Assembly (NCBI GenBank): GCA_021787565.1
Contig: JAJYLT010000007.1
Coordinates: forward strand, 52,179 to 116,178
Length of the DNA stretch: 64,000 bases
Reading direction: 5' to 3'
Source of the DNA: Acidobacteriota bacterium
GTDB lineage: Bacteria > Acidobacteriota > UBA4820 > DSQY01
Positions 36,330-45,450 of this stretch are shown here, one piece after another (the stretch's first letter is position 1; each line of letters starts with the position of its first letter). The notes under the pieces are model-generated. The model made no database searches. It was not told the origin of the DNA and worked only from the letters and a program-made list of their open reading frames with translations. Made by a program: the position numbers and the translations under genes.

Positions 36330-39112
36330 ATGAGAAGAGGGTGCTTTCCGATTCTAGGGTTCATCGGCCTCGTCGTGTTTCTGCTAGTCCCAGGGCTGGG
36401 TCCGCGCGCCCAAACGCCCCCCCCCCCCCCGCACCAACGCTGAGCCAGGTCTCCCCTGACCGCGCGGTCGTGGGGGACCTGCTCACCCTTACCGGCCAAC
36501 ACTTCACCGCCGGTGAGAGCCAGGTGACCGTGAACTTCGGCTCCATTCCCGTCACCGCCACCCCCGATTCCGACACCCAGATCAGCGTCACCGTACCCCA
36601 GGGCGCCACCGATGGCCCCGTGTCGGTGACCACCACCGCCATGGTCAACGGCCAGCCCCTCGTCCAGACCAGCAACCCCGAGGACATTCTGGTCATTTGG
36701 AAAGATTTCGATCTGACGCCGATCCTGGCCTCCTTTTCCGACGGCTTCGACGGTCTGTGGCCGGGAAGTTCGGATGACCTCTATGTGAAGATGGGCAGTT
36801 ACTGGCCAGGCGGCGGCCCGCCGGTCCTGATCCATGTGAAGGCCGATGGTTCGTGGGATTGGACGCCGGACTATGATGATTGGGTCATGAACCCGGTGAA
36901 CAACACGTGGGCCTATTTCACTGACACGTACGATACCACCTGCCTCGAGTACCCTGCGGGGCATCAGAGTGTCTGCACGTGCCGGGCCTCCGAGGACTGC
37001 TGGGTTCTGGGAGGAGAGGCGGCTTTCGACGGAGCAGGAAACATATATGTTGACGCAGAAACCACCGGAGACTTGCTGGGCATCTGGCGGTTTGGGCCCG
37101 GCGAGCCCATCGTTCTGGACCCCAACAGCGCGAACTGCCTGACACCAGGAGGCGTGCCGGTCCTCTTCGGCAGCTGGGACCTGACGGTGGCCGCCGATGG
37201 AACGGTCTATTTTCTGCCCGCGCTCAGCCAGAATCAGTCCTGCGGCGAACCTGTTCAGTCGCTCATGAAGATCCCAGCCGGAGGAGGCGCCTATCAGATC
37301 TTTCCCCTTCCCTCCATCCCGGATTGCGATGATTCGGCGTGGATGCTGGTCACCAACTGCATGGGGCATAGCTTCGCCTTCAATTACGGATATGCTGTGA
37401 CGGATCCGAACTCACCCCAATACCTCTTCTCGGTCCCCGACAACACACCCATCGCGACCCTGGGCGGTTCCAACTTCCAGATTCGCGACTACTACCCTAT
37501 CACGACGGATGGCTATGGTGATTTCTATTACGCGGGCCGAGATACCAGCACTGGCCAGATGCTCATTCGCCGCGTCCTTCCCTCGGAACTCCCGCCCGGT
37601 TTCTACGACAACTTTACCTGCTGCCCCACCGACGTGCAGTACAAGGACGTGGTGCAGAAGAGCCAGGGAGAGCAGGTGGACCTGCAATGCCCCACGCAGG
37701 GCCAACTGAAGGTGAAGATCTTTCCTGATCCAGGAGATCCCGACCTTGGCGATACGGGGGGAAGCCCGTCGACCTCTAGCTGGATCGACGGTTCGCACTC
37801 CAGCAGCTTGGTTACCTTCGGCCAGACGCCTCGGTTGGAGGCCTACTGGGATGACGGCGTACAGGGCCACACACCGACCGCCGAGCAGGTGAAATGGGAT
37901 CTCGTTCAGAACAGCGAAACCGCGCCGAACTCGAACAGCAAAGGACTATACTACGGGAAGCCCGAGGTGCTGTTCATGGGCAACGTCCCCCCTGGCCAAG
38001 ACTACCAGGCCACGAACCTGCGGTTCCAGACCGTGCATACGGGGCAGTTCCAGCTCACGATCACGACCACCAATCCGCAGCACCAGGGCAGCAACAAGCA
38101 GCCGGCGACGCTGACCTTCACGATTGTGATCAACACACCGAGCCGGTTGGGCAGCGGCGATCCGGAGAAGTTCGCGGCAAAGAACCCTCAAGCGTCGCCG
38201 GATGCCCTGATCATCCAATACGCCGACAAGTACGGCGTTCCGCCCCAGTACATCAAGGCCATCTCGTACCACGAAACTAGCGGCACGTTCAACCCAAACA
38301 CTTACCGGTACGAGCTCTACAGCGTGGACAAGAAGCATGTATTCGGCTGGGATAATGCGAAATGGCAAGCCCACGACTACGACCTGTACCGTTTTACCTT
38401 TCCGCGCACGGACGGCATGACCGATGCGGATCTCGCACCGAGGGACACCTACTCGCAAATCACGAACCTCGATTTCACGCAGAGCTTCCCCTATAGCTGC
38501 GCCAACTTCACTCCCACGACGGAGGCTCCTCCTCCCGATGGTGATGGCGCGCCAGTGACCCTGTATGAGATTTATGCCGGTGACGACGGCTGGTACCCTG
38601 GGAGCTGGCCAAACGTGTATTACGGCGTGAAAGGGCCGTGCGGACAACAGCGGATGAACTGGATGAAAACGGCAGGCATCTACATGGCGTGGCACCTGGG
38701 ACAGTTCTACTGCGGGCCGACCCAAACAGTGTGCACAGGCGGTATTGAGGGGACTACCGCTACGTGGCTCCAAAACCACGCCACGTATCAGGCCCAGACG
38801 GCCATTGCAGCCAGCTATGGCCTCATGCAGGTGCTCTATAGGACGGCCGTTGAGGACCTTCAGTGGAACTCCGGCCAGCCGGGAACGAGCCGTCACCCGG
38901 CGGCCCTCTTTGTAGTGCCCACGAACCTCGATCTGGGCTCTCACTTCGTGGCCCAGCTGGGCAGACGCAAGGGCTTCGATGACCTCAAGTTCGGGTCTTT
39001 TTTGGGTTGGCACTACCTTTGGTCGATTATTGTCCAAGCGTACAACAGCGCTCAGCCTTACACAACTGCCGTCTGTTCGGACGCCTGGTCGTTCCGATCC
39101 AACCCTGACTGA
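36330..39112 (+). CDS. Secreted IPT/lytic-transglycosylase-like protein, out of frame at a poly-C tract
   Basis: The ATG at 36330 follows AGGAGGGGG and starts a perfect signal peptide (MRRGCFPILGFIGLVVFLLV). That frame enters 14 consecutive C residues (36417-36430) and stops at once. The mature protein, beginning APTLSQVSPDRAVVGDLLTL, is in the other frame and stays open to 39112. Adding one C or losing two would join them. The N-terminal 100 residues are an IPT/TIG domain; the C-terminal part resembles a GH23 lytic transglycosylase (YGVPPQYIKAISYHETSG, ASYGLMQVL, QAYNSAQ). The alternative in-frame start at 36305 has no ribosome site and no signal peptide. This is either phase variation or a homopolymer sequencing error. 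Confidence 0.75.
36417..36430 (+). repeat. Fourteen-C homopolymer (candidate contingency tract)
   Basis: The tract lies at the junction between the signal peptide and mature domain of the surrounding gene. Its length decides whether the two are in frame (12 or 15 C on, 14 C off). Confidence 0.9.
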
Positions 39113-39128
39113 AAAGGGGGATACGACC

Positions 39129-40565
39129 ATGAAACGCTCTCACCTTATCCTCGTTGCGATGGTTGGCTTCCTGGCTTGTATTCCGTCTCCGGCTATCACG
39201 GTCCAGCAAGTAATAGCGCTCCTCGCCCAGTTCCAGCCGCCCGCTGTGACGCAGATGTATTCCGATAACCCGAACTTGTTGGAGGACCCTCACCTCGATC
39301 TGACCCAAGATGGCACAACCTTCCGTGGGGACTCACAGTACCAGTACTTGCCGTTGAATTTCCCAGGTGACGACAAGCAGTATTTTCTCCTCGCATGGAG
39401 CTCGCTGCCGCCCGAAGCACACACAGGATGTGATTTCTTTTGGCGCCTGTTATCGAGCACTGACGGGGGCCAGACGTGGTCCGTTTACCAGGATGCACCC
39501 AACTGGTTTGGGCCATTGAATACCGGGGGATGGGATCTACGCGCCCAGGACCTGACGGGTGACGGCATTCCCGAAGTCCTCGTCGAAGGCGGCGACGTGG
39601 GCGACGCTCCCTCCCTCATCATCTTTGCCTGGCGCGGCGGGCAGCTCGTGAACATCACGCCGGAGGACCCGCGCATGACGGCAGCGCGCCAAGCCGGGCT
39701 ACTTCCGGCGAGTTGGAACTTCTTCACGTCGGCTTTTCAGACGGACTCGGACATCAACTTGCAGGACCTTGACGGTGACGGAGTCGCCGAAGTGGTCGTC
39801 GGTCCATGGCTCCAAGAGCACGTGAACGGCTGGGGCCAGCACGGCCCGAACGACATCACCTACACGCCCAGCACCCCCACGATGATTTACAAGTACAATG
39901 GCACCTCGTACGTGCTCTGGAAGCAAGTCCCGCCCACCGATCCCTTCCCCACCACCGTTCCCTCGATCGCGGTGGTGCATCCGGGCACGATCCCGCTTTC
40001 AGAGCTTCAGGGAGGTGGCGGGAACGGACCCCTGCAAATCTTCGTTTCCCACCCTGCAGGTACGTACACCGTGGATGACATGAATTCGGGAAGCTTCACG
40101 TTCCAGGGCGCACCCCTCACCTTCCAGAAGAAATGGCCGAACCAGAAGCAGCCGGATACCTCCTCGGCCAACTTCGAGTGGGAAGGCTGTCCGGTGAAGC
40201 AGGAGGCGCCCACGGCCCAGGGAGAATGGAACCCGCCGCCGGAGGACCCCTTCGTACCCTCGCCGGACGGGAAGACCGAGTACCACTTCGTGGGGCCTTA
40301 CCTCGAGCTGCGCCTGCCGAAGAGCGCCGTCTATCGCATGCTTCTCCAGCAGGCGACCGACGCCTTCACCAAGGACCCGTCGAGGCAGACCTATTTCCTC
40401 AACATCCCCATCACGGGCAAGATGACCAACGGCAAACTCGCAGCCATCGCCACCATGGTCTGCATCAAGAACACCAGTTCCAGCGCCAAGGCGAAAGCCG
40501 TGCGCGCGAAGGCTGCTACTCCGTCTCCCTCTTTCTCTACAGTGCTGGGGAAGCCGAAGAAGTAG
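39129..40565 (+). CDS. Exported FG-GAP/VCBS-type repeat protein
   Basis: The 478-residue protein has a signal peptide (MKRSHLILVAMVGFLACIPS); FLAC could be a weak lipobox. Two calcium-binding FG-GAP loops are clear: DLTGDGIPEVLVEG and DLDGDGVAEVVVG. An Asp-box-like STDGGQTW precedes them. The C-terminal third (YHFVGPYLELRLPKSAVYRM) is unrecognised and ends in a lysine/alanine-rich tail. It starts 16 bases after the poly-C gene with AAAGGGGG as ribosome site and is probably cotranscribed, so the pair may act together at the surface. Confidence 0.75.
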   Translation: MKRSHLILVAMVGFLACIPSPAITVQQVIALLAQFQPPAVTQMYSDNPNLLEDPHLDLTQDGTTFRGDSQYQYLPLNFPGDDKQYFLLAWSSLPPEAHTGCDFFWRLLSSTDGGQTWSVYQDAPNWFGPLNTGGWDLRAQDLTGDGIPEVLVEGGDVGDAPSLIIFAWRGGQLVNITPEDPRMTAARQAGLLPASWNFFTSAFQTDSDINLQDLDGDGVAEVVVGPWLQEHVNGWGQHGPNDITYTPSTPTMIYKYNGTSYVLWKQVPPTDPFPTTVPSIAVVHPGTIPLSELQGGGGNGPLQIFVSHPAGTYTVDDMNSGSFTFQGAPLTFQKKWPNQKQPDTSSANFEWEGCPVKQEAPTAQGEWNPPPEDPFVPSPDGKTEYHFVGPYLELRLPKSAVYRMLLQQATDAFTKDPSRQTYFLNIPITGKMTNGKLAAIATMVCIKNTSSSAKAKAVRAKAATPSPSFSTVLGKPKK

Positions 40566-40675
40566 GCCACGGGCGCGCTATGCAAGGGAGGGCCTCCGTG
40601 CCTTCAACATCTCCGCGGTGAATCCCAGTCGGTCGCCGGGCTTGGGAATCTGTATCGGCCGGCGTCCCTCCTCAC

Positions 40676-40872
40676 CTAGTGTTGTGTCCCCGTCATGTGT
40701 TTACAATGGCCTTTTCCCGGGACACAACACTTCCCAAGGGGCTCCGCCCCTAGGGCGCCCGCCTTCGGGGGCTGTTACCCCGAAAGAGCGGGGAGGCTTC
40801 CTCCCCGCACCCCTCCGTGTGCTGTCCGTCCCCTGCTTCCATTGTGAATCCATCACTGAGACAGCACACTAG
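40676..40872. repeat. Paired-hairpin intergenic element 2
   Basis: Outer ends CTAGTGTTGTGTC and GACAGCACACTAG form an imperfect inverted repeat. The left hairpin is a perfect 13-bp stem, AGTGTTGTGTCCC (40678-40690) with 40719-40731; the right is GTGTGCTGTC/GACAGCACAC (40817-40826 with 40860-40869). Between them are GC-rich stems such as GGGGCTCCGCCCC and GCGGGGAGGCTTCCTCCCCGC. The architecture equals element 1 at 24587. It makes up most of the 358-base gap before the PEP/pyruvate-binding gene. A near match to its arm (GGGACACAATACT) is at 58847. Confidence 0.65.
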
Positions 40873-40923
40873 CCGGCCACCCGGCCCCTGGCAAAGCCTC
40901 CGCCTTGGTGAGAGCATGGCCTC

Positions 40924-43476
40924 ATGAACGTGTGGCGGCCTGGGAGGCGGGGAGCGGCGGGGGAGGGCCCCTCCACGGAGGAGCGGATCCGGAGCAAGTA
41001 CCAGAGCTTTCGGTCCGTGCTCTCGCTCAACAACGAATGCCTGGAACTGATGGCGGGCCTGCAGGAGGACATGCAGTTCGTGCCCCCGCGCCGGGACGTG
41101 CTGGGTGCCCGGGTGGGGACGATCTGCGACAAGGCCGAGCAGATCGTGTCAACCCTGGAGGGGCTGATGGGCAAGCCCTCGCCCGTCCTCTCGGGCGCGG
41201 TGCGCGCCCAGCGGCGGGAGGTGGAGGCGTACATCGCGGGCCTGCAGGAGCTCGTCCCGCGGAGGCTCTCCGCCTGGCTGAACGAGCTGAACGCGGCGCA
41301 CGAGGAGGAGGCGGGGGGCAAGGCCGCGGCCCTCGGCGAGGTCAGGAACCGCCTGGGGCTGCCCGTGCCCGACGGCTACGTCCTGACCACCGAGGCCTAC
41401 CGCCAGTTCTGCGGGCTGCCGCTCTGGAGGGAGATCCGCGACGCGGTCCGGGAGCTCGATCCGTCCGATCTGGACGCCCTGCGCGAGGCCTCGCGCTCGC
41501 TCACCGAGAAGATCCTGGCCGCGCCCGTGCCGCGGGCCGTGGAGGTCGCCATCACCGAGCGGGCGAAGGCGCTCGCCGGCTCCGGATTGGGCCTCACCGT
41601 GCGCTCCAGCGCGGTGGGGGAGGGCGGCGACCGCACCTTCGCCGGCCAGTTCCTCAGCCTGGTCAACGTTCCCGCCGACGGGCTGGTGGAGGCCTACAAG
41701 CGCGTCGTGGCCAGCCGCTTCAGCGAACGGGCGCTCTTCTACCGCCTCTCCGCCGGCCTCTCCGAGGTGGACAGCCCCATGGCGGTCCTCGTTCTTCCGA
41801 CTCTCAGGGCGAAGGCGGCCGGAATCCTCTACACCCGGGATCCGCGCAACCCCAGGAGCACTCAACTGTGGGTGACCGCCACCCGGGGTCTGGGGCTGGA
41901 CATGGCCAGCGGACGCACCTCGGCCGACCTCTACGTGGTCTCTCGGAGCCGGACCCACGCCGTGCTGGAGCGGCGGCTCGTCCAGAAGGAGGCGATCCTG
42001 CTGCCCGACCCTCGGGGCGGGGTCGTGAGGCGGCCCGTGGATCCGGCGGAGGGCGCGGCCCCCAGCCTGAACACCGAGGAGCTCCAGGTCCTGGCGCACT
42101 GGGGGGTGCTCGTCGAGGAGCACTTCGGCTCGCCCCAGGACGTGGAGTGGGTGCTGGATGAGGACGGGGGCGTCTGGATCGTCCAGGCGCGTCCCCTCGC
42201 CCTCGCCGAGGAGGAGGCGGGCCACGGGCGGGCCCGGGCCAAGGGCGAACCCCTCCTCGAGGGCGGGCTGACCATCTATCCCGGCCGGAGCTCCGGCCCG
42301 GCCTACCTGGTCCAGGACCTCCAGGACCTCGGCCGGACGCCCGAGGGGGCCGTCCTCCTCCTGCACAGGCCCACGCCGGAGGTGGTCAAGGTCATGCCCC
42401 GCCTCTCGGGGCTGGTGGCCGAATGGGGAAACGTGGCGGGCCACGGCGCGGCCCTCCTGCGCGAGTTCAAGGTGCCGTCGGTCTTCGGCATGAAGGGGCT
42501 CTTCGAGAAGGTCCGGCCCGGCGACCTCGTGAGCCTGGACGCCGTGCAGGCCCGGATCTACCCCGGCAACCTCTGGCCGCGGAAGCTGATGGAGGCGGAG
42601 GTGCCCGAACGCTACCGCGGCAAGGGCGGCGATCCCATCAGCCGCAGGCTGCTGACCCTGAACCTCCTCGATCCCGCGGCCTTCAACTTTCGGCCCCGCG
42701 GCTGCAAGTCCACCCACGACGTCCTGCGCTACGCCCACGAGAAGGCCATCGAGGCCATGTTCTCCATCCACGACACGGCCTTCGAGAGCGGCCCCCACGC
42801 CTCCAAGAAGCTGATCGCCCCCATCCCCGTCAACCTGTACGTGCTGGACCTCGGCGGCGGCCTGGAGCTGGAGAATCCGGCCCGGCGCCAGGTGATGCCC
42901 GCGGAGATCACCTCGCGCCCCTTCCGGGCCATCTGGGCCGGCATCAGCCACCCCCGGGTTACCTGGAGCCGGTCCATGCCGGCCAGCCTGGGGGGGATCG
43001 CCTCCGTGCTGGCCGGCTCCTTCGCCTCCCACGGGGACGCCAGGCGGGCCCTGGGGGAGAAGAGCTACCTGCTGGTGGCGGACGAGTACATGAACCTCAA
43101 CTCGCGGCTCGCCTACCACTTCACCCTCGTGGACGCCTGCGTCTCCGAGGTGGCCAACCACAACTACATCTCGTTCCGTTTCGCGGGAGGGGGCGCCACC
43201 CGGAGGCGCCGGAACCTTCGGGCCTGCTTCCTGGAGGCCTGCCTCGGCAAGAACGGCTTCCAGGTGGACCGGCGGGGCGACGTGGTGAACGCCTGGCTCA
43301 AGAAGGCCCCGGCCGAGGAGACAGAAGCCAAGCTCGACGTGCTGGGCCGCCTCATGGCCTGCGCCAGCCAGCTCGACATGTACATGACCGGCGAGGAGGC
43401 CATGCACTGGTACGTGGAGCAGTTCCTCAAGGGCAACTACGGCTTCGCCGTTCCCGATCCTGGCAGTCCACAGTGA
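40924..43476 (+). CDS. PEP/pyruvate-binding domain protein
   Basis: The 850-residue protein resembles PEP synthase/PPDK modules. After an N-terminal helical region (about 1-120) comes the ATP-grasp-like pyruvate/PEP-binding domain: GGKAAALGEVRNRLGLPVPDGYVLTT, LTVRSSAVGEGG, FAGQFLS and the closing QDVEWVLDEDGGVWIVQARPL. A PEP-utilising mobile domain follows, with the phospho-histidine candidate His507 in VAGHGAALLREFKVPSVFG. The C-terminal 280 residues (PRGCKSTHDVLRYAHEKAIEAM) do not look like the PEP-barrel domain, so this is not a full PEP synthase. It may pass phosphate between ATP and an unknown partner. It heads a region with kinase-like, TSUP and two-component genes. The start is the first plausible ATG; the ribosome site is weak. 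Confidence 0.8.
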   Translation: MNVWRPGRRGAAGEGPSTEERIRSKYQSFRSVLSLNNECLELMAGLQEDMQFVPPRRDVLGARVGTICDKAEQIVSTLEGLMGKPSPVLSGAVRAQRREVEAYIAGLQELVPRRLSAWLNELNAAHEEEAGGKAAALGEVRNRLGLPVPDGYVLTTEAYRQFCGLPLWREIRDAVRELDPSDLDALREASRSLTEKILAAPVPRAVEVAITERAKALAGSGLGLTVRSSAVGEGGDRTFAGQFLSLVNVPADGLVEAYKRVVASRFSERALFYRLSAGLSEVDSPMAVLVLPTLRAKAAGILYTRDPRNPRSTQLWVTATRGLGLDMASGRTSADLYVVSRSRTHAVLERRLVQKEAILLPDPRGGVVRRPVDPAEGAAPSLNTEELQVLAHWGVLVEEHFGSPQDVEWVLDEDGGVWIVQARPLALAEEEAGHGRARAKGEPLLEGGLTIYPGRSSGPAYLVQDLQDLGRTPEGAVLLLHRPTPEVVKVMPRLSGLVAEWGNVAGHGAALLREFKVPSVFGMKGLFEKVRPGDLVSLDAVQARIYPGNLWPRKLMEAEVPERYRGKGGDPISRRLLTLNLLDPAAFNFRPRGCKSTHDVLRYAHEKAIEAMFSIHDTAFESGPHASKKLIAPIPVNLYVLDLGGGLELENPARRQVMPAEITSRPFRAIWAGISHPRVTWSRSMPASLGGIASVLAGSFASHGDARRALGEKSYLLVADEYMNLNSRLAYHFTLVDACVSEVANHNYISFRFAGGGATRRRRNLRACFLEACLGKNGFQVDRRGDVVNAWLKKAPAEETEAKLDVLGRLMACASQLDMYMTGEEAMHWYVEQFLKGNYGFAVPDPGSPQ

Positions 43477-43502
43477 ACCATTTGTCGGCTCCGAACCCGC
43501 GT

Positions 43503-43674
43503 CCGGGCCTTGGCCGCGCCGTTGGCGCGGCGCTGGGGTCCTGGTCCGGGCGCGTCCACGCCAGCGTGGCCGCGCTCCGTCCGCAGGCCCTCAGCCGCCC
43601 TTCGGGCGCCAGGCCCGGCCTTTCCTGGTGTACACCGTCCTCCCACCCACCACGGGTGCGCCGGCGGCGACGGA
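43503..43674 (+). repeat. 172-bp direct repeat, left copy
   Basis: This block (beginning GTCCGGGCCTTGGCCGCGCC and passing through TTTCCTGGTGTACA) recurs at 47103-47275 with few differences. It contains stems such as CGCGCCGTTGGCGCG and CGCCCTTCGGGCG. The two copies, in the same orientation, flank the kinase-like, TSUP and response regulator genes. The rest of the 452-base gap, to 43928, shows a GCCGCTTTCCGCCTGCGGC hairpin and no gene. Confidence 0.85.
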
Positions 43675-43928
43675 ACGCCGCTTTCCGCCTGCGGCAGAAA
43701 GCGAAGGGACGGGCCGGCCGATTCAGAGGGGGCTGGGTTCTTGGGTCAGCCATGGTCCTCCGATGGGGGAGAAGGCGGAAGCTGAGTGAGGCGGGGTCCG
43801 CACGCTTGCTTTAGGGGGGAACAGGCGTTACAACGTCTTCAAGGGGGTTTGGGGGAAGCCACAATCGAACGCTCAGGGTGCGCGGAGTCTTCCGCGCGCC
43901 GCCTGCCGAACACCATGGGGGGGGACCC

Positions 43929-45434
43929 ATGCCGATCGTCTTCGTTTCGGGAGTGCCCTTCGGAGGGGGAGAGAGGCTTGCGAAGGAGCTGGCGCGCAAG
44001 CTGGGCTACGCCTTCCTCGACCGGGAGGAGGTGGTGGCCAGGGCCAACGAATCCGGCATTCCGGTGGGGAAGCTGGAGGTGGCCCTGGTGAAGAAGCCCG
44101 CCGTCCAGGAGCGGATGGTGCGGCTGAGGGACCGGTATCTGGCCGTGGCCACGGCCACGATCTGCGAGAAGGCGGCCGCGGGGAACCTGGTCTACTACGG
44201 CCGGGCGGGGCACCACCTGCTGCCGGGCGTGGGCCACGTCCTCAGGGTGCGCGTGGTTCCCGAGCCCGCCCGCCGGCTGGAGACCGTCATGGAACGGCTC
44301 CGGCTGCCGAGGGAGAAGGCGGAGAAGTTCATCCGCGACGTGGACGAGGACATCCGGGCCTGGGTCCGCTTCGTCCATGACGTGGACATGGAGGACCTCC
44401 AGAAGTACGACCTCGTCGTCAACCTGGAGAAGCTGAGCCTGGAGAACGCGGCGGCGGCCCTCTGCAGCATCGCCGAGCTCCCCGACTTCCGCCCCACGCC
44501 CGCCAGCCAGGCGGCCATGCAGGAGCGCCTCCTCAGGGCCCGGGCCCGCATCCGGCTGGCCCTGGACGAGCGCACGGCCGACGCCGACCTCACGGTGCGC
44601 TCCAGCGAGGGCGTGCTCACGATCACCTACGTCCCGAGGCAGGCGCAGCTCGCGCCCCTCATCCCCGACGTGCTGGGAGACCTGCCGGGCTGCCGCGAGA
44701 TCCGCTGCACCATGGCCAGCACCAACATCCTCTGGATCCAGGAGGCCTTCCGTCCCGATTCGGGAACCTACCGCGAGGTGAACGAGCTGGCCCGGCGGTG
44801 GGGGGCCGCGGTGGAGCTGCTCCAGTACAGGGCCGGCGGCGAGGAGGGCGAGGCCGTCCCGGTGGAGGTGGCCCCTGCGGCGGCCCTCAAGGCCGGCACG
44901 GGCGGTGTGGAGGACGACCTCCCCGAGGCCGCGGCCGGCGGAGCGGACAGCTCCTTCGAGCGGACCCTCGAGGCGCTGGTGCAGGAGGGGCGGTCGGGCG
45001 GGGGCCACACGGTGGCGGGAGGCCGGGACCGGCTCGTGGGGGCCATCAGCCGGAGCGTTCCCTACAGCTTGGTGGTGGTGGACAACCTCTTCCTGGACAA
45101 GGCGCCGGCGGCCCGCACGCGCATGACGCGGGAGCTGGCCATGTTCCTGACGGACTACGTCAAGGCGCCGATCCTCTCGACGGCGGACCTCTCCTCCAAG
45201 CTGCACCTCGGAAGGGGGGAGGTGCTCAAGGCGGCGGCGGCGGGGGTTCTGGTGGTGCTGCTCTACTGCGCCATCTTCCTCCGGCAGGAGGGGCTCCTGA
45301 GCGTGCTGGGAGGGGAGGCCCACAAGGCGGCCCCGTGGGTCGCCTCGGTCTTGGTCGCCCTCCTGGCGCCGGTGGTCTCGGTCCTGTACGGCAACTTGCT
45401 CGCCTCGGCCATGAAGTGGCTGAAGATGGATTAA
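43929..45434 (+). CDS. Cytidylate-kinase-like protein with BON, Usp-like and membrane segments (module 2)
   Basis: The 501-residue protein starts MPIVFVSGVPFGGGERLAKE, aligned to the P-loop of the paralogue at 33565 but with Glu where that protein has Lys (GGGER against TGGKI). KLGYAFLDREEVV follows. After the kinase-like domain (to about 195) there is a BON-like segment (ADLTVRSSEGVLTITYVPRQ), a Usp-like region (about 275-410, with YSLVVVDNLFLDKAP) and two C-terminal membrane helices (VLVVLLYCAIFL; VASVLVALLAPVVSVLYG). The extra membrane anchor and lost basic residue suggest a non-catalytic, membrane-bound sensor. It precedes a TSUP gene by 16 bases, repeating the order of module 1. Confidence 0.72.
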   Translation: MPIVFVSGVPFGGGERLAKELARKLGYAFLDREEVVARANESGIPVGKLEVALVKKPAVQERMVRLRDRYLAVATATICEKAAAGNLVYYGRAGHHLLPGVGHVLRVRVVPEPARRLETVMERLRLPREKAEKFIRDVDEDIRAWVRFVHDVDMEDLQKYDLVVNLEKLSLENAAAALCSIAELPDFRPTPASQAAMQERLLRARARIRLALDERTADADLTVRSSEGVLTITYVPRQAQLAPLIPDVLGDLPGCREIRCTMASTNILWIQEAFRPDSGTYREVNELARRWGAAVELLQYRAGGEEGEAVPVEVAPAAALKAGTGGVEDDLPEAAAGGADSSFERTLEALVQEGRSGGGHTVAGGRDRLVGAISRSVPYSLVVVDNLFLDKAPAARTRMTRELAMFLTDYVKAPILSTADLSSKLHLGRGEVLKAAAAGVLVVLLYCAIFLRQEGLLSVLGGEAHKAAPWVASVLVALLAPVVSVLYGNLLASAMKWLKMD

Positions 45435-45450
45435 GGGGAGGGGGGAAAAC

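Noticed and set aside
36305..36330. ATG at 36305 as start of the in-frame 935-codon ORF
   Set aside because: It has no ribosome site or signal peptide, lies at the predicted transcript start, and reads a shadow of the real signal peptide.
41149..43407. Long minus-strand ORF (752 aa) opposite the PEP/pyruvate-binding gene
   Set aside because: Shadow frame; His/Gly/Arg-rich without recognisable domains.
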